From Microbacterium sp. MF43 (lineage in GTDB: Bacteria > Actinomycetota > Actinomycetes > Actinomycetales > Microbacteriaceae): a stretch of DNA of 64,000 nucleotides. Below are positions 33,517-42,108 of the stretch, piece by piece. Position 1 is the first letter of the stretch. Each line of letters begins with the position of its first letter. A program made the translations under genes and the position numbers. The notes beneath the pieces are model-generated. The model searched no databases and was not told where the DNA came from. It saw only the letters and a list, made by a program, of their open reading frames with translations. The stretch is from the NCBI RefSeq assembly GCF_012847295.1, contig NZ_JABBDY010000002.1, positions 372,001-436,000 on the forward strand. Direction: 5' to 3'.

Positions 33517-35435
33517 TCGATGACCGCCACGAGTTCGTCGAGGAAGCCGCTGAAGTTTGTGGACCGGCGGACGATCCGCTGCACGCTGTCGCGCTCGGAG
33601 AACACCTCGACGAACTGCTCGAACACCGTCTGGAACGCTTCGCGGTCGGTCTCGGAGAACGCCACGAGGGCGACGACCTGCACACGCGCCTCCGCCCACG
33701 GGATGGACGGGTCGGCGATGCCGATCGCGATCGAGGTGCGGGTCGCCGTCATCCCGAGGGCGTGCGGCACCGCGAGGGCATCGGTGAAGGCCGTCGAGGA
33801 GAGCCGCTCCCGCTCGATCGTGCGATCGACGTACCCCTCATCGATCACCCCCTGGGCGATGAGCCGCGCACCGAGCGCGCGGATGACGCCCTCCTCGCCC
33901 GCTGACGCATCGAGCCCGCGCACGAAGGCCGACGGCGCGAAGTAGCGTTCGAGCTCGGTGCGCAGGCGCGCCAGGCGCCGGGTACGCCGGATGCGGCCGG
34001 CGGCCGCCTGCACGCGGTCGATGTCGGCGTCGGTGAGGAACGGCTGGATCTTCACGATGCGCTCGGACGGGGCATCCGGATCGATCGTCGTGAGCACGAG
34101 GTCGGTGTCGATCGACGCCCAGTCGGGGTCGACCCGGGTCTCGACCCCCACGACCTCGACGGCCTGACCCAGCGAGCGATCCACGCTCGAGCGGAGCAGT
34201 TCGTGCAAGTCGTAGTACCCCGGGCAGACGATCGTCGCCGTCAGCAGCTGGTCGGCGCGACGGCTGCGCTCGAGCCGGCCGCCGACGTGCATCGCGATGT
34301 AGGCGATCTCGTCGTCGGGCAGCGGGATGCCGAGGCGCTCCTGCAGCCGGCTGGCGATGAACACCGCCACCTCGAAGATCATCGGGTACGTCGTCTTGAG
34401 CGAGCGCGTCAGGGGATTGCGTGACCACGCCTGCTCCCGTGCGCGATGCTGCAGGTTCTGCACGTGCAGCGCGAGCCGCAGGATGAAGTCCTCGTGGGCG
34501 ATGTCGACGAGGAACTCGGCCGACGCCGTGCCGACCACGTCGCGGACCGCGGTCTCGATCTCGGGATCGAGCCGTGCCCGGGCGTGATCGACCGGGGCCT
34601 CGTCGCCCGGGGCCACCACGCGCGTGAGCACCAAGGTCGCCAGATGCTGCAGGTCGCCGGCGCCGAGCTCGACGCCGAGGTGCTTGCGCGCGAGACGAGC
34701 CAGCAGCTCGGCGATCTCCTCCTGCGCGGGGGCCGGATCGCGGTGCACCTGCTCGAGGCCGCGGTCCTGAGCGACCCGGTCGGCCGCGATGGCGATGTGC
34801 ATGACCACGTCGGCGATGCCGAACTCGTTGACGAAGTACCCGAGCGCGCCGAGCTCGGCGACGAGATCCGACTTGAACGGACCGAAGGCCGCCGCTCCCA
34901 CCGACCCTTCGCCGAGCGTCCGCCGAAGGGCCGCCAGGTCGAAGGATCCGGCGTCCATCTCGTCGTGGGCGAGGCGGCTGAGCAGACGGCGCTGGGCCAT
35001 CTCGGTTCCCCGCAGCCGCGCGCGGGAGGCGGAGCGCTCGAGCGTGAGCTCGGTGCCGCCGAGCAGTCCGCGCACACGCGAGAGGTCGGCGTCCAGCGTC
35101 GCAGACGACACGTGGAGGCCGTCGGCCGTCTCGTAGACATCGATCCCGTCGGGCGAGTCGAGGAGCGCGCGCACGAGGGTGTGAAGCCGGTCGCGCGGCG
35201 TGCCGGCGTCGGGGCCCGACGCGCGGACGGCGGCGGAGGCATCCGGTCCCGCACGATAACCCTGCGGACCCGACTCGATCGCGACACCGGGTGCCACCCG
35301 GGCGTTGACGGCCGTCACGTAGGAGCGGATGCTGCGCGGAGTCACGCCGAGAGCGTCGGCGAGCGTCGCCGCCGTCGCCCAATCGCCGTCGCGGACCAGC
35401 AGGCCGAGCAGCCGGTCCTGTCGCGCTCTCGTCAC
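33510..35435 (-). CDS. mtlR: PRD-containing transcriptional activator of the mannitol operon
   Basis: A 641-residue multidomain regulator of the BglG/MtlR class. An N-terminal DeoR-like HTH (TRARQDRLLGLLVRDGDWATAATLADALGVTPRSIRSYV) and a second HTH region precede two PTS regulation domains (VVMHIAIAADRVAQ; IAYIAMHVGGRLERS). A GatB-like EIIB segment (ATIVCPGYYDLHELL, carrying the expected Cys) and a C-terminal EIIA-type domain (ALAVPHALG, His about 557) follow. Phosphorylation of these by HPr and EII proteins normally sets activity. GTG at 35435 is preceded by AAGGAAG at good spacing; the open frame to 35648 is unsupported. It diverges from the mtl/PTS operon. Confidence 0.88.
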   Translation of the reverse strand: MTRARQDRLLGLLVRDGDWATAATLADALGVTPRSIRSYVTAVNARVAPGVAIESGPQGYRAGPDASAAVRASGPDAGTPRDRLHTLVRALLDSPDGIDVYETADGLHVSSATLDADLSRVRGLLGGTELTLERSASRARLRGTEMAQRRLLSRLAHDEMDAGSFDLAALRRTLGEGSVGAAAFGPFKSDLVAELGALGYFVNEFGIADVVMHIAIAADRVAQDRGLEQVHRDPAPAQEEIAELLARLARKHLGVELGAGDLQHLATLVLTRVVAPGDEAPVDHARARLDPEIETAVRDVVGTASAEFLVDIAHEDFILRLALHVQNLQHRAREQAWSRNPLTRSLKTTYPMIFEVAVFIASRLQERLGIPLPDDEIAYIAMHVGGRLERSRRADQLLTATIVCPGYYDLHELLRSSVDRSLGQAVEVVGVETRVDPDWASIDTDLVLTTIDPDAPSERIVKIQPFLTDADIDRVQAAAGRIRRTRRLARLRTELERYFAPSAFVRGLDASAGEEGVIRALGARLIAQGVIDEGYVDRTIERERLSSTAFTDALAVPHALGMTATRTSIAIGIADPSIPWAEARVQVVALVAFSETDREAFQTVFEQFVEVFSERDSVQRIVRRSTNFSGFLDELVAVIDG

Positions 35436-35532
35436 GGGCTTCCTTCGCGTGCGGGCCTTTCGGCCGGGGTCGTGCCAGTCAATCACGCCGGGCCGCGACC
35501 GGGATCGATGCGGGGGTGAACCGAGAACGCGT

Positions 35533-35548
35533 TTCCGCCCCCGCGGAA
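35533..35548. promoter_or_regulatory. Candidate MtlR operator
   Basis: TTCCGC-CCCC-GCGGAA, a perfect inverted repeat in the divergent spacer, ends 10 bp upstream of the -35 box of the PTS operon. Confidence 0.35.
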
Positions 35549-35558
35549 GAAGGACTGG

Positions 35559-35587
35559 TTGTCGGCTCTCAGCCGTTTCACAAGAAT
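35559..35587 (+). promoter_or_regulatory. Candidate promoter of the mannitol PTS operon
   Basis: TTGTCG (35559-35564) and AAGAAT (35582-35587) are separated by 17 bp. An AGGAGG ribosome-binding site follows before the ATG at 35608. Confidence 0.4.
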
Positions 35588-35607
35588 GGCCATCAGGAGG
35601 CGGGTCG

Positions 35608-35985
35608 ATGAGGATCCTGGTTGTCTGCGGAGCGGGTGCGTCGAGCACCTTCGTCGCGCAGCGCGTGCGCCACGCGGCACACGGTCAGGGTCTCGCCTAC
35701 ACCGCCTTCGCTGGCACCGAGCAGTCGCTCCCGATCGATCTCGATGCCGCCGACGTCGTCCTCGTGGGACCTCACCTCGCTCACGCTCTCGAGCGGATCG
35801 AGCGGGATGCGGCCGCGCGAGGCACGACGGTGGTGCTGCTGCCGCCCGACGTCTTCGCGGACACGGACGGCACACGGACGCTCGCCCTCGTCCGAGACGC
35901 GGTCGGAGCCTCCGGGGGGCCGGCTCCGACCGCAAGCGCCACCCCCGCCGACACCCCCGCCGACTCGATCCCGCGAAACGACTGA
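35608..35985 (+). CDS. Orphan PTS EIIB (lactose/cellobiose-type)
   Basis: A 125-residue single-domain EIIB. MRILVVCGAGASSTFVAQRVRHAA gives the phosphocysteine loop (Cys7), and ADVVLVGPHLAHALERIERDAAARGTTVVLLPPDVFADTDG matches the lactose/cellobiose EIIB fold. The tail is a low-complexity Ala/Thr/Pro stretch. The only EIIC in the locus, MtlA, already carries its own EIIB of another family, so this protein has no obvious transporter. It may signal to the regulator or serve an EIIC elsewhere. It leads the operon, with AGGAGG upstream, 18 bp before ptsH. Confidence 0.8.
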   Translation: MRILVVCGAGASSTFVAQRVRHAAHGQGLAYTAFAGTEQSLPIDLDAADVVLVGPHLAHALERIERDAAARGTTVVLLPPDVFADTDGTRTLALVRDAVGASGGPAPTASATPADTPADSIPRND

Positions 35986-36003
35986 CGACAGAGAGGTCAT
36001 GCC

Positions 36004-36279
36004 ATGCCACCCATCTCCCGCACCGTCCGGATCGGCTCCTCCCACGGGCTGCACGCGCGGCCCGCGAAGCTGTTCGCGCAGGCGGCCAAGGACGCCGGCA
36101 TCCCGATCACCGTCGCGAAGGACTCGGGCGCGCCGGTGAACGCGGCGAGCATCCTCGGGGTCATCGCGCTGGGTGTGGAGCAGGGCGACTACGTCACCCT
36201 CACCGCCGACGGCGACAACGCGGAGGCGGCGCTCGACACGCTCGCCGAGCTGCTGACCACCGATCACGACGCGGAGTGA
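36004..36279 (+). CDS. ptsH: Phosphocarrier protein HPr
   Basis: A 91-residue HPr. GSSHGLHARPAKLFAQAA contains the phosphohistidine (His17 here). NAASILGVIALGVEQGDYVTLTADG contains the Ser46-equivalent region, so HPr-kinase type control cannot be excluded although actinobacteria usually lack it. HPr passes phosphate from enzyme I to EIIA. It sits immediately upstream of ptsI (4 bp gap) in the mannitol operon rather than at a separate general PTS locus. Confidence 0.96.
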   Translation: MPPISRTVRIGSSHGLHARPAKLFAQAAKDAGIPITVAKDSGAPVNAASILGVIALGVEQGDYVTLTADGDNAEAALDTLAELLTTDHDAE

Positions 36280-36283
36280 GCCG

Positions 36284-37954
36284 ATGACCGAGCTACGTGG
36301 AGTGGGAATCGGCCTCGGGGTCGCGCAGGGACCGGTGGCACGCATGTCGGAGCCGCTGCCGGCGCCGAGCGATGCGCCGAGCACTGTGAGCGCCGACGAG
36401 GAGAAGGCGCGGGTCGCGGACGCCGTCGCGGCGGTCGCGCGCGAGCTGGAGGAGCGCGGCGCGCAGGCCGGCGGCGCGGCGCAGGACGTGCTCGAGGCCC
36501 AGGCGATGATGGCCGAGGATCCGAGCCTGGCCGACGAGGTGAACGCCCGCATCGGCGAGGGCAAGACCGGCGAGTTCGCCGTGTTCGACGCGTTCGCCTC
36601 GTTCCGCGATCAGCTGACCGCGCTCGGCGGGTACCTCGGTGAGCGCGCGGCCGACCTCGACGATGTGGCGCAGCGCGTGATCGCGCGGCTGCGAGGTGTG
36701 CCGGCGCCGGGGGTGCCCGATCCGGGGCATCCGTTCGTGCTCGTCGCCAAGGATCTCGCGCCGGCCGACACCGCTCTGCTCGACCTCGACAAGGTGCTCG
36801 CGCTCGTCACGACCGAGGGAGGGCCGACGTCGCACACGGCGATCCTCGCGCGGGAGAAGTCGATCGTCGCCGTCGTCGGCGCCGTGGACGCCAAGGGGCT
36901 CCGCGAGGGCGAGACGGTGATCGTGGATGCCGCGGCCGGCGTGGTGATCACCGACCCGACCGCCGACGAGCTCGAACGCGCCCGCAACCGCGCCGCCGAT
37001 CGCGCCGCCGCCGCGTCCGCGCCGATCACCGACGGCGCCCTGGCCGACGGCACGCCCATCCCGCTGCTGGCGAACCTGGGCAACCCCGACGGCGCCGCCG
37101 ACGCCGTCGCACTCGGAGCCGAAGGCGTGGGTCTGTTCCGCACCGAGTTCCTGTTCCTCAGCTCCGCCCAGGCGCCGACGGTGGAGCAGCAGCGCGAGGC
37201 GTACACGAAGCTGCTGGCGGCGTTCCCGGGCAAGAAGGTCGTGGCGCGCGTGCTCGATGCCGGCGCCGACAAGCCGCTGGCGTTCCTCAACGACGCGCAC
37301 GAGGAGAACCCCGCGCTCGGCTTGCGCGGCATCCGTGCGCTCCGGGCGAGCGAGGACATCCTGCGTGAGCAGCTCACAGCGCTGGCAGAGGCGGATGCCG
37401 CGACCGACGCCGACCTGTGGGTCATGGCCCCGATGGTGGCGACGGTCGAAGAGGCGGCGTACTTCACCGACATGGCGCGCGACTACGGCATCAAGACCGC
37501 CGGCGTCATGGTCGAGGTGCCCTCGTCCGCGCTCCTCGCCGACCGGATTCTCGGATCGGCCGACTTCGCGTCGATCGGCACGAACGACCTGACGCAGTAC
37601 ACGATGGCCGCCGACCGCCTGCTCGGCTCGGTGGCGGCGTTCCAGGATCCGTGGCACCCCGCGGTGCTGCGACTGATCCGCGAGGTCGGCGACGCCGGCC
37701 GCACCCACCGCAAGCCCGTGGGCATCTGCGGTGAGGCGGCGGCCGACCCGCTCCTCGCGGTCGTGCTCGTGGGCCTCGGCGCCACGAGTCTCTCGATGGC
37801 TCCCACGGCACTCGCCGATGTGAGGGCCGCCCTTCTCCAGCACAGCCTCGACGACGCGCGAGAGATCGCTCAGGCTGCCCTCGCCGCGAACGACGCGGCA
37901 TCCGCCCGAACCGCGGCGCAGGCCGCGGCACACCAGAAGGAGACACACCAATGA
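36284..37954 (+). CDS. ptsI: PTS enzyme I
   Basis: A 556-residue phosphoenolpyruvate-protein phosphotransferase. The phosphohistidine motif is EGGPTSHTAILAR (His about 184). The PEP-binding barrel shows EGVGLFRTEFLFL, VVARVLDAGADKPLAFL, NPALGLRGIRA, VMVEVPSSALLAD, GTNDLTQYTMAADR and GICGEAAAD with the conserved Cys. It takes phosphate from PEP and hands it to HPr. The gene ends in a GTG/ATG-coupled overlap with mtlA (4 bp). Confidence 0.97.
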   Translation: MTELRGVGIGLGVAQGPVARMSEPLPAPSDAPSTVSADEEKARVADAVAAVARELEERGAQAGGAAQDVLEAQAMMAEDPSLADEVNARIGEGKTGEFAVFDAFASFRDQLTALGGYLGERAADLDDVAQRVIARLRGVPAPGVPDPGHPFVLVAKDLAPADTALLDLDKVLALVTTEGGPTSHTAILAREKSIVAVVGAVDAKGLREGETVIVDAAAGVVITDPTADELERARNRAADRAAAASAPITDGALADGTPIPLLANLGNPDGAADAVALGAEGVGLFRTEFLFLSSAQAPTVEQQREAYTKLLAAFPGKKVVARVLDAGADKPLAFLNDAHEENPALGLRGIRALRASEDILREQLTALAEADAATDADLWVMAPMVATVEEAAYFTDMARDYGIKTAGVMVEVPSSALLADRILGSADFASIGTNDLTQYTMAADRLLGSVAAFQDPWHPAVLRLIREVGDAGRTHRKPVGICGEAAADPLLAVVLVGLGATSLSMAPTALADVRAALLQHSLDDAREIAQAALAANDAASARTAAQAAAHQKETHQ

Positions 37955-39528
37955 CAACGGCGTCAGTGCCCGCATCGGGCACCAGCAGGGCGCGAGTCGG
38001 AGTCCAGCGCTTCGGCACGTTCCTGTCCGGCATGATCATGCCGAACATCCCCGCGCTCATCGCGTGGGGCATCATCACGATGTTCTTCATCCCGAAGGGC
38101 TTCACACCGAACGCCGACCTGGTGACGATCGTCTTCCCGTTCATCCACTACGCGCTGCCGCTCCTCATCGCCTATACGGGCGGGAGCATCGTCTACGGGA
38201 TTCGCGGCGGGGTCGTCGCGACGATCGGGACGATGGGTGCCATCGTCGGTTCGGACGTTCTCGTCGACAAGTTCAATGCGACGCTGCCGGAAGGCTCCGA
38301 CCCTCTCGGTTACGTGCACATGTTCATCGGTGCGATGATCATGGCGCCGCTCGCGGCCTACACGATGAAGTGGCTCGACAGCCTGTGGGAAGGCAAGATC
38401 AGGGCCGGTTTCGAGATGCTCGTGAACATGTTCTCGGCCGGCATCTGGGGCTTCGTGCTGGCGATCGTCGGCTTCTACCCGATCGCCTGGCTGGTCAACG
38501 GCATCATGCAGGTGCTCGGGAATGCCGTGAACTGGCTCGTCGAGATGAACCTTCTGCCGCTGACGAGCGTCATCATCGAGCCGGCGAAGGTGTTCTTCCT
38601 CAACAACGCGATCAACCACGGTGTCCTGACGCCGCTCGGTCTGCAGCAGGCCGCGGACGAAGGCTCGTCGATCCTGTTCCTTCTCGAAGCCAACCCCGGC
38701 CCCGGTGTCGGGCTGCTGCTCGCGTTCACGTTCTTCGGGATCGGCGCCGCACGGGCATCGGCTCCCGGCGCGGCTCTCATCCAGTTCGTCGGCGGCATCC
38801 ACGAGGTGTACTTCCCGTACGCCCTCATGAAGCCGATGCTGATCCTCGCCCTCATCGCGGGCGGCGCGACGGGTGTCACCACGAACATGCTGTTCGGCGG
38901 CTCGCTGGCCGGACCTGCCGCTCCGGGAAGCATCATCGCGGTGACGGGGCAGGCGATCAGCCCTGCAGCCGGCGGAGTGCCGAACCTGCTGGTGGTGTGG
39001 CTGTCGGTGGTGCTCTCCGCGGCCGTGACGATGGTCCTCTCGTGGGTGATCCTGCGAGCGTCGCGCAAGCGTGACCTGGCCGCGATGGCAGCGACCGATG
39101 ACGCGTTCGGCGCCGCGATCACGCAGACCGAGGCGGCCAAGGGCAAGTCGTCGGACGCGCTCAGCGGTCTCCGTGGCGGCGCGGCAACGGCAGTCGGCGG
39201 CGGAATCGACCCGGCCACGATGACCGAGCGCCAGATCAAGAACATCGTGTTCGCGTGCGACGCGGGCATGGGTTCGTCGGCGATGGGCGCGAGCGTGCTG
39301 CGCAACAAGATCAAGAAGGCGGGCATCGAGGACGTCACGGTCGTCAACAAGGCGATCGCGAGCCTGGATGCCTCGGCCGACCTGGTCATCACGCAGAACC
39401 AGCTCACCGACCGGGCGCGCCAGCGCACGCCAGACGCGGTGCACGTCTCGGTGGACAACTTCATGAACTCGCCGAAGTACGACGAGGTTGTGGAACTGGT
39501 CCGCGACCAGCACCAGGATGGGGTCTAG
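37951..39528 (+). CDS. mtlA: PTS mannitol-specific EIICB
   Basis: A 525-residue permease that imports mannitol as mannitol-1-phosphate. The EIIC domain starts VGVQRFGTFLSGMIMPNIPALIAWGIITMFF, carries GGSIVYGIRGG and the GGIHEVYFPYALM sugar-site motif typical of mannitol EIICs, and ends about residue 360. After a linker the EIIB domain has FACDAGMGSSAMGASVLRNKIKKAG with the phosphocysteine (about residue 436). No EIIA domain is fused; that is the separate mtlF gene downstream. ATG overlaps the ptsI stop. Confidence 0.96.
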   Translation: MTTASVPASGTSRARVGVQRFGTFLSGMIMPNIPALIAWGIITMFFIPKGFTPNADLVTIVFPFIHYALPLLIAYTGGSIVYGIRGGVVATIGTMGAIVGSDVLVDKFNATLPEGSDPLGYVHMFIGAMIMAPLAAYTMKWLDSLWEGKIRAGFEMLVNMFSAGIWGFVLAIVGFYPIAWLVNGIMQVLGNAVNWLVEMNLLPLTSVIIEPAKVFFLNNAINHGVLTPLGLQQAADEGSSILFLLEANPGPGVGLLLAFTFFGIGAARASAPGAALIQFVGGIHEVYFPYALMKPMLILALIAGGATGVTTNMLFGGSLAGPAAPGSIIAVTGQAISPAAGGVPNLLVVWLSVVLSAAVTMVLSWVILRASRKRDLAAMAATDDAFGAAITQTEAAKGKSSDALSGLRGGAATAVGGGIDPATMTERQIKNIVFACDAGMGSSAMGASVLRNKIKKAGIEDVTVVNKAIASLDASADLVITQNQLTDRARQRTPDAVHVSVDNFMNSPKYDEVVELVRDQHQDGV

Positions 39529-39563
39529 GGCGCGGCGCAAGCCGAGCCAGCACTGAGCAGCTG

Positions 39564-39614
39564 CGGGGTCGGGCGGCGAGAGGCCCCCGACCCCGTGGCC
39601 TTCTCACGAAGGCC
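39564..39614 (+). promoter_or_regulatory. Two hairpins between mtlA and mtlF
   Basis: CGGGGTCGGG/CCCGACCCCG (39564-39595) is a perfect 10-bp stem. It is followed at once by GGCCTTC-TCAC-GAAGGCC (39597-39614), a perfect 7-bp stem with a tetraloop. They fill the only large spacer of the operon (141 bp). Confidence 0.65.
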
Positions 39615-39669
39615 GCCACAGCGCGATCGCCGCAGCCGCGGCATCCGACAACCGGGAAAGGCAATCGAA

Positions 39670-40107
39670 ATGGCACGTGACGTCCTGAGCATCGGTCAGG
39701 TCCGGATCCACAGCGGGAGCGCGACGCGCGAGGAGGCGATGAAGGAGGCCGCCGACATCCTCGAGGCGGCGGGCGCCGTGACCAGCGCCTACTTCGACGC
39801 CATGCAGCAGCGCGAGCAGACGGTCTCCACCTATATGGGCAACGAGCTCGCCATCCCGCACGGAACGAACGAGACCAAGGCGGCCATCCTGGCATCCGCG
39901 CTGTCGGTCGTGCGCTACGACGGCGGCGTCGACTGGGGCGGCGAGCCCGTGACATTCGTCATCGGCATCGCCGGCAAGGGCGACGAGCACCTCGAGATCC
40001 TGTCTCAGATCGCCCTCGTCTTCTCGGATGAGGACGAGGTCGAGCGCCTGAAGCAGGCCCAGTCGCCTGAGGAGCTGTTCCAGCTGATTTCGGCGGCGGG
40101 CGTCTGA
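39670..40107 (+). CDS. mtlF: PTS mannitol-specific EIIA
   Basis: A 145-residue EIIA of the mannitol/fructose family. The phosphohistidine is in [12 protein letters not shown] (His64), with the flanking TVSTYMGNE and the [26 protein letters not shown] block characteristic of MtlF. It takes phosphate from HPr and passes it to the EIIB domain of MtlA. The start at 39670 follows GGGAAAGG at normal spacing; the open frame to 39595 runs into the hairpins and is rejected. mtlD follows with a one-base overlap. Confidence 0.95.
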   Translation: MARDVLSIGQVRIHSGSATREEAMKEAADILEAAGAVTSAYFDAMQQREQTVSTYMGNELAIPHGTNETKAAILASALSVVRYDGGVDWGGEPVTFVIGIAGKGDEHLEILSQIALVFSDEDEVERLKQAQSPEELFQLISAAGV

Positions 40108-41261
40108 TGAAGGCCGTCCACTTCGGCGCCGGCAACATCGGACGCGGCTTCGTGGGGCTGCTGCTCCACGAGGGCGGGTACGAGCTGGTGTTCTCGGATG
40201 TCGCCGCACCCCTCGTCGATGCGATCAACGCGGTGGAGAGCTACACCGTGCACGAGGTCGGCGAGGGCGGGCGCGACACCGTCGTGACCGGCTTCCGCGC
40301 CATCAACAGCGCCGAGAATCCGCAGCAGGTCGTGGATGAGATAGCGACGGCGAACGTCGTCACGACGGCGGTCGGCCCCACGATCCTGAAGTTCGTGGCG
40401 CCGCACATCGTGGCCGGGCTCGGGCACCGAGACCCCTCCGCGCCGCCGTTGCAGATCATGGCCTGCGAGAACGCCATCAACGCCACCGACCTGCTGCGCG
40501 AGGAGATGGTCGCGGTGGCCGGAGACGGATGGGAGGCGGTCAGCGCATACGCGGTGTTCGCGAACACCGCGGTGGACCGCATCGTGCCCGCTCAGCCGGA
40601 GGGGTCCGGCGTCGACGTCACCGTCGAACCCTTCTTCGAGTGGGCCATCGAGCGCCCGCCGTTCGGCGAGGAACCGCCGCACATTCCGGGCGCCCACTTC
40701 GTCGACGACCTCGCGCCGTACATCGAGCGGAAGCTGTTCACCGTGAACACGGGCCACGCGACGACCGCGTACTACGGCGCCCGCGCGGGCATCGACACGA
40801 TCGCCGACGCCCTCGCCGATCCCACGATCGCGGCGAACGTCTCGGCGACCCTCGAGGAGACGTCCGCGCTGCTCGAGGCCAAGCACGGGCTCGACGCCGC
40901 AGAGCTCGCCGCGTACCGGGCGACGATCCTGGCTCGCTTCCGCAACGCAGCCCTGCCCGACACCGTCTGGCGCGTCGGCCGGCAGCCGCTGCGCAAGCTC
41001 TCCCGCCACGAGCGCTTCGTCGGCCCCGCCGCCGAAGCCGCCGAGCACGGCCTGAAGGTGGACGCCCTCGTCGCGGCCATGCGGGCGGCGCTCGCGTTCG
41101 ACGACAGCGAGGACCCGCAGTCGGTGGACATGCAGCGGATGCTGCGCGAACAGGATGCCGCGTCCTTCACCGCGGCGGTGACGGGACTCGAGCCGGGGCA
41201 TCCGCTCTACGCTCGGTTCGTGCAGATCGTCGAGGACCAGCAGGCTGAGATCGGGCTCTGA
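40107..41261 (+). CDS. mtlD: Mannitol-1-phosphate 5-dehydrogenase
   Basis: A 384-residue NAD-dependent polyol dehydrogenase that oxidises mannitol-1-phosphate to fructose-6-phosphate. The NAD-binding N-terminus is [17 protein letters not shown]. Further motifs are [35 protein letters not shown] (catalytic Lys and substrate-binding Asn/His region) and a C-terminal [37 protein letters not shown] links it to mtlF. It completes the pathway from external mannitol to glycolysis. Confidence 0.97.
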   Translation: MKAVHFGAGNIGRGFVGLLLHEGGYELVFSDVAAPLVDAINAVESYTVHEVGEGGRDTVVTGFRAINSAENPQQVVDEIATANVVTTAVGPTILKFVAPHIVAGLGHRDPSAPPLQIMACENAINATDLLREEMVAVAGDGWEAVSAYAVFANTAVDRIVPAQPEGSGVDVTVEPFFEWAIERPPFGEEPPHIPGAHFVDDLAPYIERKLFTVNTGHATTAYYGARAGIDTIADALADPTIAANVSATLEETSALLEAKHGLDAAELAAYRATILARFRNAALPDTVWRVGRQPLRKLSRHERFVGPAAEAAEHGLKVDALVAAMRAALAFDDSEDPQSVDMQRMLREQDAASFTAAVTGLEPGHPLYARFVQIVEDQQAEIGL

Positions 41262-41268
41262 GCGCGAT

Positions 41269-41274
41269 TACGCT
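41269..41274 (+). promoter_or_regulatory. -10 box of the hydrolase/TauE pair (leaderless)
   Basis: TACGCT lies 6 nt before the GTG at 41281. Confidence 0.4.
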
Positions 41275-41280
41275 CGTGGG

Positions 41281-42108
41281 GTGACCTCGCCTTCGTCGCC
41301 CGACTCCCCCGACTCGCCCGATTCCCCCGACCCGGCGGCCTCGGCCGCAGCCGGGTCGACACGGAGGCGACGTCGACGCGCGCTGTGGTGGGTCCTCGGT
41401 TCGATCGGGGCCGTCGTGCTGATCGGGATCGTCGGCATCCTCGTCTGGAGCCAGGTCGGGGTGATGTCGGCCGAGCCGGAGCCGCTCGCGGAGGTCACGG
41501 GTGACCCGGCGATCACGATCACCGACACGGCCGGAGCGATCGTCCTCACGCCCGCGGACGCCGAGCCGGAAGCCGGCCTGGTGTTCATCCCGGGCGCCAA
41601 AGTCGATCCGTGGGCGTACGCCAACAACCTGGCCGCGCTCGTCACCGAGGCCGACGCCGCAGTCGTGATCACCAAGCCGTGGCTCAATCTCGCCTTCTTC
41701 GATCCGCGACCGCTCTCGGCCTTCACCGACCTGGTCCCCGGCGTGGACGCGTGGGCCGTCGGCGGCCACTCGCTCGGAGGCGTCCGCGCCTGCCAGCTGG
41801 CACCGGACGCCGACGCTCTCGTGCTCTTCGCGTCCTACTGCGCGAACGACCTCTCGGATTCGGGTCTGGCTGTTCTGAGCATCGCCGGCAGCGAAGACGG
41901 GCTCTCGACGCCCGACAAGATCGCCGACGCTCGCCCGCTGCTGCCGGCCGACGCGCGACTCGAAGTGATCGACGGCGCGAGTCACGCCTCCTTCGGCGAT
42001 TACGGACCGCAGGCAGGCGACGGCACCCCGACGATCGACGACGACGAGATGGACGAGGCGCTCAGCGCACTCCTCCTCCCCTTCGTCGCCGGCCTCGCGG
42101 GATCGTGA
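41281..42108 (+). CDS. Membrane-anchored alpha/beta hydrolase
   Basis: A 275-residue protein. An N-terminal Ser-Pro-Asp repeat (SPDSPDSPDSPD) and an Arg-rich patch precede one transmembrane anchor (ALWWVLGSIGAVVLIGIVGILVW). The rest is an alpha/beta-hydrolase domain: GLVFIPGAKVDPWAYANNLAALV, nucleophile elbow GGHSLGG (Ser about residue 165), and a late VIDGASHASFGDYG supplying the catalytic His. It belongs to a compact hydrolase family common in actinobacteria and Firmicutes; substrate unknown. A GTG start follows a -10 box at 6 nt. Confidence 0.82.
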   Translation: MTSPSSPDSPDSPDSPDPAASAAAGSTRRRRRRALWWVLGSIGAVVLIGIVGILVWSQVGVMSAEPEPLAEVTGDPAITITDTAGAIVLTPADAEPEAGLVFIPGAKVDPWAYANNLAALVTEADAAVVITKPWLNLAFFDPRPLSAFTDLVPGVDAWAVGGHSLGGVRACQLAPDADALVLFASYCANDLSDSGLAVLSIAGSEDGLSTPDKIADARPLLPADARLEVIDGASHASFGDYGPQAGDGTPTIDDDEMDEALSALLLPFVAGLAGS

